NCBI RefSeq assembly: GCF_008033115.1
Contig: NZ_CP041203.1
Location: 4,154,001 to 4,218,000 of the forward strand
Direction: 5' to 3'
DNA: 64,000 nt
DNA from: Cellulomonas sp. Y8
Lineage (GTDB): Bacteria > Actinomycetota > Actinomycetes > Actinomycetales > Cellulomonadaceae
Position 1 is the first letter of the stretch, and each line of letters starts with the position of its first letter. The notes under the pieces are model-generated. The model ran no database searches. It had not been told where the DNA came from and saw only the letters and a program-made list of their open reading frames with translations. Positions 8,591-15,589 of this stretch are shown here, one piece after another. The position numbers and the translations under genes are program-made.

Positions 8591-9001
8591 ATGTCCGACG
8601 ACGGCCACGGTCCGCAGCAGGCTCCCGGGGCGACACCCCCCGCACCGGGCCCGCTGGCGCCGCCCCCGCCGCGCGACCCGGACGGCGACGGGGTCTCGCT
8701 CGCGGCGTTCATCACCGGCCTGCTCTCGCTCGGCCCCGTGCCGCTCGTGCTCGGGATCGTGGGCTACGAGCGCTCCCGGCGTCGCGGGGGCCGCGCGCCC
8801 TGGATGGCGATCACCGGCATCGTGCTCGGGGCGGTCTCCACGGTCGGGATGCTCCTGCTGGGGCCGCTGATCGCGTTCTCGCTCCTCGTGGTGGGCCACG
8901 TCGCGAGAGTCGACGACGGGTACCGGTCCGGCGGCTCGTGGTCGCTGACCTGGGAGGACCCGCGCGGCCACCGCACCGGGAACGGCGACCCGAGCCCCTG
9001 A
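8591..9001 (+). CDS. DUF4190 small membrane protein
   Basis: A 136-residue protein from ATG 8591, with GAGGAGGG about 9 bases upstream. A Pro/Gly-rich cytoplasmic head (1-33) is followed by two hydrophobic segments: LAAFITGLLSLGPVPLVLGI (about 37-57) and MAITGIVLGAVSTVGMLLLG (about 71-91, continuing into LIAFSLLVVG). The short loop GYERSRRRGGRAPW between them is the DUF4190 signature. Function unknown; such proteins are often annotated as interaction partners in the membrane. Confidence 0.8.
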   Translation: MSDDGHGPQQAPGATPPAPGPLAPPPPRDPDGDGVSLAAFITGLLSLGPVPLVLGIVGYERSRRRGGRAPWMAITGIVLGAVSTVGMLLLGPLIAFSLLVVGHVARVDDGYRSGGSWSLTWEDPRGHRTGNGDPSP

Positions 9002-9028
9002 GGCCCCGGCGGGCGGCGTCGCGACGCG

Positions 9029-9601
9029 TCAGGCCAGGGCGAGGCCCTCGACCACCTCGACGCCCGGGGCCGTCGCCAGCAGCGCACCCGGCAGGGCGAT
9101 CTTCGACCGGCGCAGACCCGACCCGATGATCACGGTGCCGCCCGCGTCCGGGTCGGCCTCCGCGACGCCCGCGTCCAGCAGCACCCGGTAGCCCGTCGGC
9201 AGGCCGATCGGCGTGATGCCGCCGTACTCCATGCCGGAGTCCTCGACGGCCCGGTCCATCGGCAGGAACGACGCCTTGCGCACGTCGAGCAGCCGCTTGA
9301 CCGCGTTGTTCACGTCGGCCCGCGTCGTCGCCCGGACGACGGCCGCGGCCACCCGCTCGTCGCCCGCGCGCCGGCCGGACACCAGCACGCAGTTCGCGGA
9401 GACCACGAGCGGCAGGTCGTAGGCCTCGGTCATCGCGGCAGTGTCGGCGAGCTCCGGGTCGATCTCGGTCACCCGCACGGCGTCGGCCACCTCGGGCGTC
9501 ACGGCGGCCCAGCCGGACAGCGCGGCGGCCGTCGGCTCGGCGAGCAGGTCCAGGCGGTCCACGGCGCGCGACCAGGTCAGGGATCCGAGCGTGAGGGTCA
9601 T
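9029..9601 (-). CDS. YbaK/EbsC-type aminoacyl-tRNA deacylase
   Basis: A 190-residue protein from ATG 9601 matching the YbaK/ProX editing domain: SANCVLVSGRRAG, the lysine-containing VRKASFLPMD, the glycine-rich EYGGITPIGLP and the closing TVIIGSGLRRSKIALPGALL. Members hydrolyse mischarged tRNAs such as Cys-tRNA(Pro). The gene converges with the DUF4190 gene and is not coupled to its upstream neighbour, the WYL regulator 39 bases away. Confidence 0.88.
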   Translation of the reverse strand: MTLTLGSLTWSRAVDRLDLLAEPTAAALSGWAAVTPEVADAVRVTEIDPELADTAAMTEAYDLPLVVSANCVLVSGRRAGDERVAAAVVRATTRADVNNAVKRLLDVRKASFLPMDRAVEDSGMEYGGITPIGLPTGYRVLLDAGVAEADPDAGGTVIIGSGLRRSKIALPGALLATAPGVEVVEGLALA

Positions 9602-9640
9602 GGCCGCAGGGTACCCAGGCGGCCGGCGCGCGAACGGGCT

Positions 9641-10342
9641 TCAGCCCCGGGTCCGGCCGAGCACGGGACGTGAGGTGGGCGGCGGCGCGCCGACCTCCTC
9701 GACGGTGTGGTCGCCGCACGGTGCCGAGGTGAGGGCCGCGTGCTGCACGCGGTCCAGCCGGAACCAGCGCATGGCCTCGCGGAGCCGGCACCACCCGATC
9801 AGGTACCAGGTCCCGTTCCGGGACCCGAACAGCACCGGCTCGACGTCGCGGGTGGTGACGGCGCCGTCGCCGGAGAGGTACTGGATCCGGACCACCCGCT
9901 GGTCGGTCATCGCCTGCTCGATCGGGGACCGCACGGACCGGGCCGGCGGGGGCGGTGCGTCGACCCACACCCGGTCGGCGAGGCGCTCGGCGAGCGCCCG
10001 GGTGCGCGGGTCCAGGACGTCGAGGACCTTCTGCACGGCGGCGGTGGCGAGGTCGGCGTACGGGGCGTCCCGGGCCGCCGAGACCGCGGCGAGGAGCGAG
10101 ACCGCCTGCGCGGGGGTGAGGTTGACCGGCGGCAGGGACGCCCCACCGGCGAGGCCGTAGCCCCCGCCGGGGCCGGGCCGGGACCAGATCGGCGCCCCGG
10201 CGCGTTCCAGGGCGTCCAGGTCGCGCTTGACCGTCCGGACCGAGACGCCGAACTCCGCTGCCAGGCGCTGCGCCGTGCAGCCACGGGCACCCTGCCGTCG
10301 CAGCAGCTCCGTGAGCGCGTGCAACCGCTCGGAACGCTTCAC
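9641..10342 (-). CDS. HTH/WYL-domain transcriptional regulator, YafY type
   Basis: A 233-residue protein from GTG 10342. The N-terminal winged HTH (AQRLAAEFGVSVRTVKRDLD, about 23-42) is followed by GPGGGYGLAGG, typical of the YafY group. A WYL domain follows with the motifs IQYLSGDG, EPVLFGSRNGTWYLIGWC and the closing RWFRLDRV. The C-terminal WCX extension seen in longer homologues is short here. It is divergent from the alpha/beta hydrolase at 10414, and the 71-bp space contains a direct repeat that is a likely operator, so it probably controls that gene. Confidence 0.88.
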   Translation of the reverse strand: MKRSERLHALTELLRRQGARGCTAQRLAAEFGVSVRTVKRDLDALERAGAPIWSRPGPGGGYGLAGGASLPPVNLTPAQAVSLLAAVSAARDAPYADLATAAVQKVLDVLDPRTRALAERLADRVWVDAPPPPARSVRSPIEQAMTDQRVVRIQYLSGDGAVTTRDVEPVLFGSRNGTWYLIGWCRLREAMRWFRLDRVQHAALTSAPCGDHTVEEVGAPPPTSRPVLGRTRG

Positions 10343-10361
10343 GCCGGCACGATACCGATTC

Positions 10362-10379
10362 GTGACAGAAATGGTGACA
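10362..10379. promoter_or_regulatory. Direct-repeat operator candidate for the WYL regulator
   Basis: GTGACA occurs at 10362-10367 and again at 10374-10379, a 12-bp period (about one helical turn). The pair sits centrally between the divergent WYL regulator and hydrolase starts. Confidence 0.45.
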
Positions 10380-10413
10380 CCCCGCTGTCCGACGGAGGCG
10401 CGAGGGTGGCGTC

Positions 10414-11157
10414 ATGAGCACACGAGAGAACGTCGCCCCGGTCGTCCTGGTCCCGGGTCACTGGCTGGGCGCGTGGGCGTGGGAGGGGGTCGTGGACCGC
10501 CTCCGCCGCGCCGGCCACCGGGCCACCCCGCTGACCCTGCCCGGGCTGGACCCCCTGGACCCCCGGCGCACCGAGCGCACGCTCGACGACCAGGCCGCCG
10601 CGGTCGAGGAGGCGCTGCGGCAGGCCGTCGACGTCGGGGGCACGCCGGCGGTCCTCGTCGCGCACAGCGGGGCGAACGCCCCGGTCAGCCTGGTGCTCGA
10701 CCGGCACCCCGAGCTGGTCGGGCGCGTGCTGTGGGTGGACAGCGGCCCGGCGGCGCCCGGGACCGCGCCGGCGCCGGACGCGCCGTCCGACCTGGTCGAG
10801 CTGCCGCTCCCCGACCTGGAGGTGCTCGCCCAGCAGGCCAGCCTCGACGGCCTGGACGCCGACGACCTGGCCCGGTTCACCGAGCGGGCCGTCCCGGAGC
10901 CCGGCCCCGTGCTGACGCAGCCGGTGGTGCTCTCGCGTCGCGAGCGCCACGCCGTGCCCACCCTGCTGGTGTGCTGCTCCATGTCCAGCGCGCAGGTGCT
11001 GGAGCTGGCCCGCGGCGGGCATCCGATGTTCGCCGAGGTGGCGGCGCTGGAGCACGTCGACGTCGTCGACCTGCCCACCGGCCACTGGCCGATGTGGAGC
11101 GAGCCGGACCGGCTCGCGGAGATCATCGCCGCCGCGGCCACGCCGACCGCTGCCTGA
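10414..11157 (+). CDS. Alpha/beta-fold hydrolase
   Basis: A 247-residue protein from ATG 10414, with GAGGGTGG upstream. The oxyanion motif VVLVPGHWLGAWAW opens the protein. The nucleophile elbow is VAHSGAN (Ser about residue 86, first Gly replaced by Ala), and a C-terminal LPTGHWPMWSEPDRLAEII carries the catalytic His. This subgroup includes esterases and methyl-ester/salicylate-binding-like hydrolases, and several are regulated by an adjacent WYL protein. The substrate is unknown. Confidence 0.85.
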   Translation: MSTRENVAPVVLVPGHWLGAWAWEGVVDRLRRAGHRATPLTLPGLDPLDPRRTERTLDDQAAAVEEALRQAVDVGGTPAVLVAHSGANAPVSLVLDRHPELVGRVLWVDSGPAAPGTAPAPDAPSDLVELPLPDLEVLAQQASLDGLDADDLARFTERAVPEPGPVLTQPVVLSRRERHAVPTLLVCCSMSSAQVLELARGGHPMFAEVAALEHVDVVDLPTGHWPMWSEPDRLAEIIAAAATPTAA

Positions 11158-11256
11158 GCCGCGTCGCCGGTCCGTCGCGACCCGCCGCACCGCGGTGGGA
11201 CGGCCCTCGGTGGCGCCGTGAGCCCTCTGGTCGCCCGCGGACGGCAGGATGGCGGC

Positions 11257-11718
11257 GTGACCGACGCCGCCTCGCCCGCCGACCCGTTCGCCGCCGACCC
11301 GTACGTGCTCGTACCCGCCGCCCCGCCGCTCGACGAGTACCTGCGGCTGCGCCGGGAGTCGGGGCTCACGCCGAAGAACGCCGAGCAGGGCGCCGGGGCG
11401 CTCGCGGGCAGCTGGTCATGGTGCCACGTGCGGACCGCCGAGGGGCAGGTCGTCGCGATGGGGCGGGTCGTCGGCGACGGCGGGTGGTACTTCCTGGTCG
11501 CGGACATGGCGACCGACCCCGGGCACCAGCGGCAGGGGCTCGGGCGGCGGGTGCTGACCCGGCTGCTCGACGACGTCCGGGCGCGGGCGCCGCGCGGGGC
11601 GTACATCACGCTGGTGGCCGACCCGCCGGGGCGGGCGCTGTACGAGTCGCTCGGGTTCCGGGACGTGGCGCCCGGGGCGACCGGGATGGTCCTGGACCTG
11701 GGGGCCGGCGCGGGCTGA
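11257..11718 (+). CDS. GNAT-family N-acetyltransferase
   Basis: A 153-residue protein if started at GTG 11257; an in-frame GTG at 11218 is possible but adds an implausible head. The GNAT core is clear: MGRVVGDGGWYFLVADMATD (beta4), the acetyl-CoA loop HQRQGLGRRVL, and the C-terminal DPPGRALYESLGFRDVAPGATGM. CAGGAT lies 6 bases before GTG 11257, suggesting a leaderless mRNA. Substrate unknown. Confidence 0.85.
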   Translation: MTDAASPADPFAADPYVLVPAAPPLDEYLRLRRESGLTPKNAEQGAGALAGSWSWCHVRTAEGQVVAMGRVVGDGGWYFLVADMATDPGHQRQGLGRRVLTRLLDDVRARAPRGAYITLVADPPGRALYESLGFRDVAPGATGMVLDLGAGAG

Positions 11719-11740
11719 GGTGGGCTGAGGCGGGCGCGGG

Positions 11741-12025
11741 TCAGCGCCTGCGGCGGGGGAGCCAGTCGGGCCGGTGGCGGTCGTCGAGGCCCCACAGCGC
11801 GTGCGGGCTCTCGCCGCGGCGCCGGTGCCCGCGGTCGTGGACCGCCATGCCGGCGAGCTCGAGCGCGAGGCCGCCCACGGCGAGGGCCACGAGCCGGAGG
11901 TCGCTGTCGAGCAGGCCGTCCGTGACCGCGGCGCTGTACGTCCAGAAGGCGATCGAGGTGAGGCCGACCACAGCACCGGACACGATCATGGTCGCGGACA
12001 GCGGTGTGCGGAACGGTGAGCTCAC
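11741..12025 (-). CDS. Small two-span membrane protein of unknown function
   Basis: A 94-residue protein from GTG 12025. Two hydrophobic segments are visible, about 12-32 (MIVSGAVVGLTSIAFWTYSA) and 43-60 (LVALAVGGLALELAGMAV), followed by a basic, His-rich tail. I do not recognise a family. TAGGAA lies 6 bases before the start on this strand and GGAA could double as a weak ribosome site. Confidence 0.55.
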   Translation of the reverse strand: MSSPFRTPLSATMIVSGAVVGLTSIAFWTYSAAVTDGLLDSDLRLVALAVGGLALELAGMAVHDRGHRRRGESPHALWGLDDRHRPDWLPRRRR

Positions 12026-12071
12026 GTCGACGTTCCTAGCAGCGGCGCCGCGCCCGCGCCAGCGTGCGGGC

Positions 12072-12108
12072 GGCGGGGCCGGCCGCGGCCGCGGACACCG
12101 GCCCCGCC
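12072..12108 (-). terminator. Terminator hairpin after the YbhB-like gene
   Basis: A perfect 11-bp stem, GGCGGGGCCGG at 12072-12082 with 12098-12108 and a 15-base loop, immediately after the stop codon at 12113. Confidence 0.6.
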
Positions 12109-12112
12109 CCGG

Positions 12113-12649
12113 TCAGCGCTGGTACGTGGGCGTCAGGAGCGCGCGGCCGATCGTGTGGAACAGCGCCGTGAACGCCACGGCCGTCGGCGTCGCGTCCGGG
12201 GTCACGTCGAGGTGGTCGACGTCGAGCGCGTGCACCGCGAACACGTACCGGTGCGGCCGGTCCCCGGGGGGCGGCGCGGCGCCGGTGTAGCCGGTGGAGC
12301 CGCCGTCGTTGCGGACCTGGAACGCGCCTTCGGGCAGCAGGTCGCCCGCCGCGGAGCCGGCGCCGCGGGGGAGCGACGTGGTGCTCACCGGGACGTCCAC
12401 GACCGTCCAGTGCCAGAAGCCGGCCGGGGTCGGCGCGTCCGGGTCGAAGCAGCTCACGACGAACGAGCGGGTGCCCTCGGGGAAGCCCGACCACTCGAGC
12501 GCGGGGGACAGGTCCTCGCCGTCGGCCGCGAAGGTGGCGGGCAGCGGCTCGCCGTGCGCGACGTCGGCGCTCGCGAGGTCGAAGTCCGGGACGGACGGCA
12601 GCAGGGCGTACGGCTCGGGGGCGACGGGACGGGTCAGCGAGACGGCCAT
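12113..12649 (-). CDS. YbhB/YbcL-family Raf kinase inhibitor-like protein (PEBP fold)
   Basis: A 178-residue protein from ATG 12649, chosen over an earlier ATG at 12709 because GGAGGAGGACC sits directly before it. PEBP motifs are present: [57 protein letters not shown] and FAVHALD. These small ligand-binding proteins have no firmly established bacterial function. The gene is monocistronic, with a terminator following. Confidence 0.9.
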   Translation of the reverse strand: MAVSLTRPVAPEPYALLPSVPDFDLASADVAHGEPLPATFAADGEDLSPALEWSGFPEGTRSFVVSCFDPDAPTPAGFWHWTVVDVPVSTTSLPRGAGSAAGDLLPEGAFQVRNDGGSTGYTGAAPPPGDRPHRYVFAVHALDVDHLDVTPDATPTAVAFTALFHTIGRALLTPTYQR

Positions 12650-12795
12650 GGTCCTCCTCCTGGTGGGCGCGCCGTGGCGCCCGGACGGGTGTGCCTGTCC
12701 CGTCATCATGCCCCCGGTCCCGGGCGCGCGCAGGTGGTCCCGGCGACCCGCCGGAGACGCGCCGGGTCGTGGTCCCCAGGGCGGGTGACGCCGGA

Positions 12796-12825
12796 TTGAC
12801 GCGTGCCGGAGTGTCAGCGTCTACT
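12796..12825 (+). promoter_or_regulatory. Promoter of the imuA'-imuB-dnaE2 operon
   Basis: TTGACG at 12796-12801 and TCTACT at 12820-12825 are 18 bp apart. Transcription would begin just before or within the LexA box. Confidence 0.55.
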
Positions 12826-12832
12826 GGCACAA

Positions 12833-12848
12833 TCGAACACGTGTTCGA
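12833..12848. promoter_or_regulatory. LexA operator (SOS box)
   Basis: A perfect 16-bp palindrome, TCGAACACGTGTTCGA, matching the actinobacterial SOS consensus TCGAACnnnnGTTCGA. It lies 46 bases before the GTG of imuA' and directly downstream of the promoter, so LexA would block initiation until DNA damage. Confidence 0.93.
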
Positions 12849-12893
12849 ACGAGTGCCCGGCGGTCGGCCGGCAGGTGGCGGGGAGGTGCGGCG

Positions 12894-13949
12894 GTGAACC
12901 AGGAGGAGCGGATCGCCCGGGCTCGCGCCGCCCTGGTCAGCGCCGAGCTGCGCACCGGCGCCCGCAGCCTTGCGCCGCGGGGGACGGGCGCTGCCTCCGC
13001 GAGCGAGGGCGGCGCGGGGAGCAGTGTCGCACCCCGGACCGACGTGCGCGGCGACGTGCGCGGGCCTCGGTCGGACGTGGCGCGGGCGGACGGCACCCGT
13101 CCCGGCGCCCGCGCCGTCGACGCCCCCGTGCGGGGCGCCACGGCGCTCGCGGTGCTGCCGGTCGAGGACCCCGCCCCGGTGCCCGCGCCCGCGGGTCCGG
13201 TCGCCGTCCCGGACCTGCCCGACCGGCAGCCGGCACCCCGGTCGGCCGTCGCGCGCGGCCCGGTGCTGCTCACCGACCGGCCGCCGCTCGCGGTGCCGCC
13301 CGCGCTCGCCCCGCTGCTGCCCGACGGCCTGCGCCGCGGGAGCACGACGGCGGTGCTCGGCTCCACCTCGCTGGTGCTCGCGATGGTCGCCGCCGCCTGC
13401 ACCGCCCGGGAGGCGTGGGCGGCCGTCGTGGGGCAGCCGAGCCTCGGCCTGCTCGCCGCCGCCCAGACCGGGGTGGCGCTGGAGCGGCTCGCCGTCGTCC
13501 CGCAGCCCGGCGTGGACGCGCCGACCGTGGTCGCGGCCCTGCTCGACGGCATCGACGTCGTGGTGGTCGGCCCCGGCACGCACCTGGCCGACGCCGACCG
13601 CCGCCGGCTGATGGCGCGTGCCCGGGACCGCGGGTCCGTGCTGCTCGCCACCGCGCCCTGGCCGGGCGCGGGCACCGTGCTGACCGTCGAGGGCGGCCGG
13701 TGGACCGGGGTCGGCGAGGGCGACGGCCGGCTCCGCGCGCACGAGGTGCAGATCACCCGCACCGGCCGGGGCAGCGCGGGGCAGGCCCAGGGCCTGCGTG
13801 TGGTGCTCCCGCTCGAGGTGGGCACCGACCCGTACGGGCTGCCCGCCGGCCGCGCCGCCGCGTCCCCGGCCGCACCGCAGCCGCCGGCGCCGCAGCAGGT
13901 CGTGGACGACGGCGCGCTGCTCGCGCCCGACCTGAGGCTCGTCGGATGA
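12894..13949 (+). CDS. imuA': ImuA' SOS mutagenesis accessory protein
   Basis: A 351-residue protein from GTG 12894. The central part (LLPDGLRRGSTTAVLGSTS, then LAAAQTGVALERLAVVPQPG) is a degenerate RecA-like fold with no Walker A lysine, as in actinobacterial ImuA'. About 100 N-terminal residues are low-complexity Arg/Ala/Pro. ImuA' is needed with ImuB and DnaE2 for damage-induced mutagenesis in mycobacteria. It is first in the LexA-controlled operon and its stop overlaps the imuB start (ATGA, 13946-13949). Confidence 0.9.
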   Translation: MNQEERIARARAALVSAELRTGARSLAPRGTGAASASEGGAGSSVAPRTDVRGDVRGPRSDVARADGTRPGARAVDAPVRGATALAVLPVEDPAPVPAPAGPVAVPDLPDRQPAPRSAVARGPVLLTDRPPLAVPPALAPLLPDGLRRGSTTAVLGSTSLVLAMVAAACTAREAWAAVVGQPSLGLLAAAQTGVALERLAVVPQPGVDAPTVVAALLDGIDVVVVGPGTHLADADRRRLMARARDRGSVLLATAPWPGAGTVLTVEGGRWTGVGEGDGRLRAHEVQITRTGRGSAGQAQGLRVVLPLEVGTDPYGLPAGRAAASPAAPQPPAPQQVVDDGALLAPDLRLVG

Positions 13950-15589
13950 GCAGCACCCGCACCACCGTCGTCTGGGTGCCGGACTGGCCGGTCGTCGCCG
14001 CCGTGCGCGCCGCCGAGGTCCCGCCGCACCTGCCCGCCGCCGTCCAGCACGGCGCGCGGCTCGTCGCCGTGTCGGCGATCGCCCGCGCCCAGGGGGTGCG
14101 CCGCGGCATGCGCCGCCGGCAGGCCCAGGGCGTCTGCCCCGAGGTCGTGCTGCTGCCCGCCGACGACGACCGGGACGCCCGGCTGTTCGAGCCGGTCGCG
14201 GTCGCGACCGAGGCCGTCGTCGCCGGGATCGAGGTCGCCCGGCCCGGCCTGCTCCTGCTGCCCGCGGGCGGCGCGGCCCGGTTCCACGGCACCGAGGAGA
14301 CGCTCGCCGAGCGCCTGGTGTCCGTGGTGGCCGAGCGGACCGGGCACGAGTGCCAGGTCGGCACCGCCGACGGCCTGCTCGCCGCGATCCTCGCCGCCCG
14401 CACCGACGCCGTCGTGCCGCCCGGCGCCTCGCGCGAGTTCCTGGCGCCGCGCCCCGTCGACGACCTCGCGCCCGCGGCGGTGACCGACGACGCCGGGCAC
14501 GCGGTCGTCGAGCTCGTCGACCTGCTGCGCCGGCTCGGGCTCCGCCGCCTCGGGGACCTGGCCGCCCTCGACGGCGGCGACGTGCACGCGCGGTTCGGCA
14601 CCTGGGGGACCTGGGCGTGGACCCTGGTGCGCGGCGAGGACCTGCGCCCGCCGGCCCGGCGCCGGCCGGAGACCGACCTGGAGGTCGGCACCGAGCTCGA
14701 CCCGCCCGCGCACCGCGTCGACGTCGCGACGTTCGCCGGCCGCCGGCTCGCGGAGGAGCTGCACGCCCTGCTCACCGAGCACTCCGTGACCTGCGCGCGG
14801 CTGCGGATCACCGCCCGCACCGACGAGGGCACCGAGCTGACCCGCGCCTGGCGCACCGACATGGGCGGCCTCGGCGGGCTGTCCGCCGCGCGGATCACCG
14901 ACCGCATCCGCTGGCAGCTCGAGGGCTGGCTGACCGCCGCGGCCGCCGAGCACGGCGCCGGCGCCCGGCCGGACGGCGGCGATCCCGACGAGCACGCCGA
15001 GCCGATCGGTCTGGTCGCGCTCGGGATCACCGCCGAGGACGTCGCGCCCGCCGGCGCCGAGCAGGGGCGGCTGTGGGGCGGCGCGTCCGGCGGCGACCTG
15101 CGCGCGCACCGGGCGCTCGACCGCGTGCAGGGGCTGCTCGGCGGCGACGGCGTGCTGACCGCCGCGCTGCAGGGCGGCCGGGACGTCCGCGACCAGGTGC
15201 ACCTGCAGCCCTGGGGTGCCCAGGCCGCCGCGCCCCGCCCGGTCGACCGGCCGTGGCCCGGCCACCTGCCCCCGCCGGCGCCCGCGACCGTGCCGGTGCG
15301 GCCCGCGCCCGTCGACGTGCTGGACGGCACGGGGCGGATGGTGCGGTTCGACGGCCGGTTCGCCATGAGCGGCGACCCGGTGCGCGTGCGCACGCACGCC
15401 ACCGACCGCCGGCCCGCGGTCGACCACGACGTCGCGGGCTGGGCCGGCCCCTGGCCGCTCGCGGAGCGGTGGTGGTCGCCGACCGAGGCGGGGCTGCGCA
15501 TGCACCTGCAGGTCACGCTCGGCGACGGCCGGGCCCTGCTGCTCGCCTGGCGCCCCGACGGCTGGACCTGCGAGGCCGTGTATGACTGA
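13946..15589 (+). CDS. imuB: ImuB, Y-family polymerase-like adaptor
   Basis: A 547-residue protein from ATG 13946. The N-terminus VVWVPDWPVVAAV and the following RLVAVSAIARAQGVRRGMRR are the ImuB version of the Y-family palm/fingers, in which the acidic polymerase residues are missing. A helix-hairpin-helix region (LRRLGLRRLGDLAAL) lies near 195. A probable beta-clamp-binding motif QGRLWG is at about 373-378, comparable to the motif in mycobacterial ImuB. It acts as the hub joining ImuA', DnaE2 and the sliding clamp. Its 3' end overlaps dnaE2 by 8 bases. Confidence 0.92.
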   Translation: MSSTRTTVVWVPDWPVVAAVRAAEVPPHLPAAVQHGARLVAVSAIARAQGVRRGMRRRQAQGVCPEVVLLPADDDRDARLFEPVAVATEAVVAGIEVARPGLLLLPAGGAARFHGTEETLAERLVSVVAERTGHECQVGTADGLLAAILAARTDAVVPPGASREFLAPRPVDDLAPAAVTDDAGHAVVELVDLLRRLGLRRLGDLAALDGGDVHARFGTWGTWAWTLVRGEDLRPPARRRPETDLEVGTELDPPAHRVDVATFAGRRLAEELHALLTEHSVTCARLRITARTDEGTELTRAWRTDMGGLGGLSAARITDRIRWQLEGWLTAAAAEHGAGARPDGGDPDEHAEPIGLVALGITAEDVAPAGAEQGRLWGGASGGDLRAHRALDRVQGLLGGDGVLTAALQGGRDVRDQVHLQPWGAQAAAPRPVDRPWPGHLPPPAPATVPVRPAPVDVLDGTGRMVRFDGRFAMSGDPVRVRTHATDRRPAVDHDVAGWAGPWPLAERWWSPTEAGLRMHLQVTLGDGRALLLAWRPDGWTCEAVYD

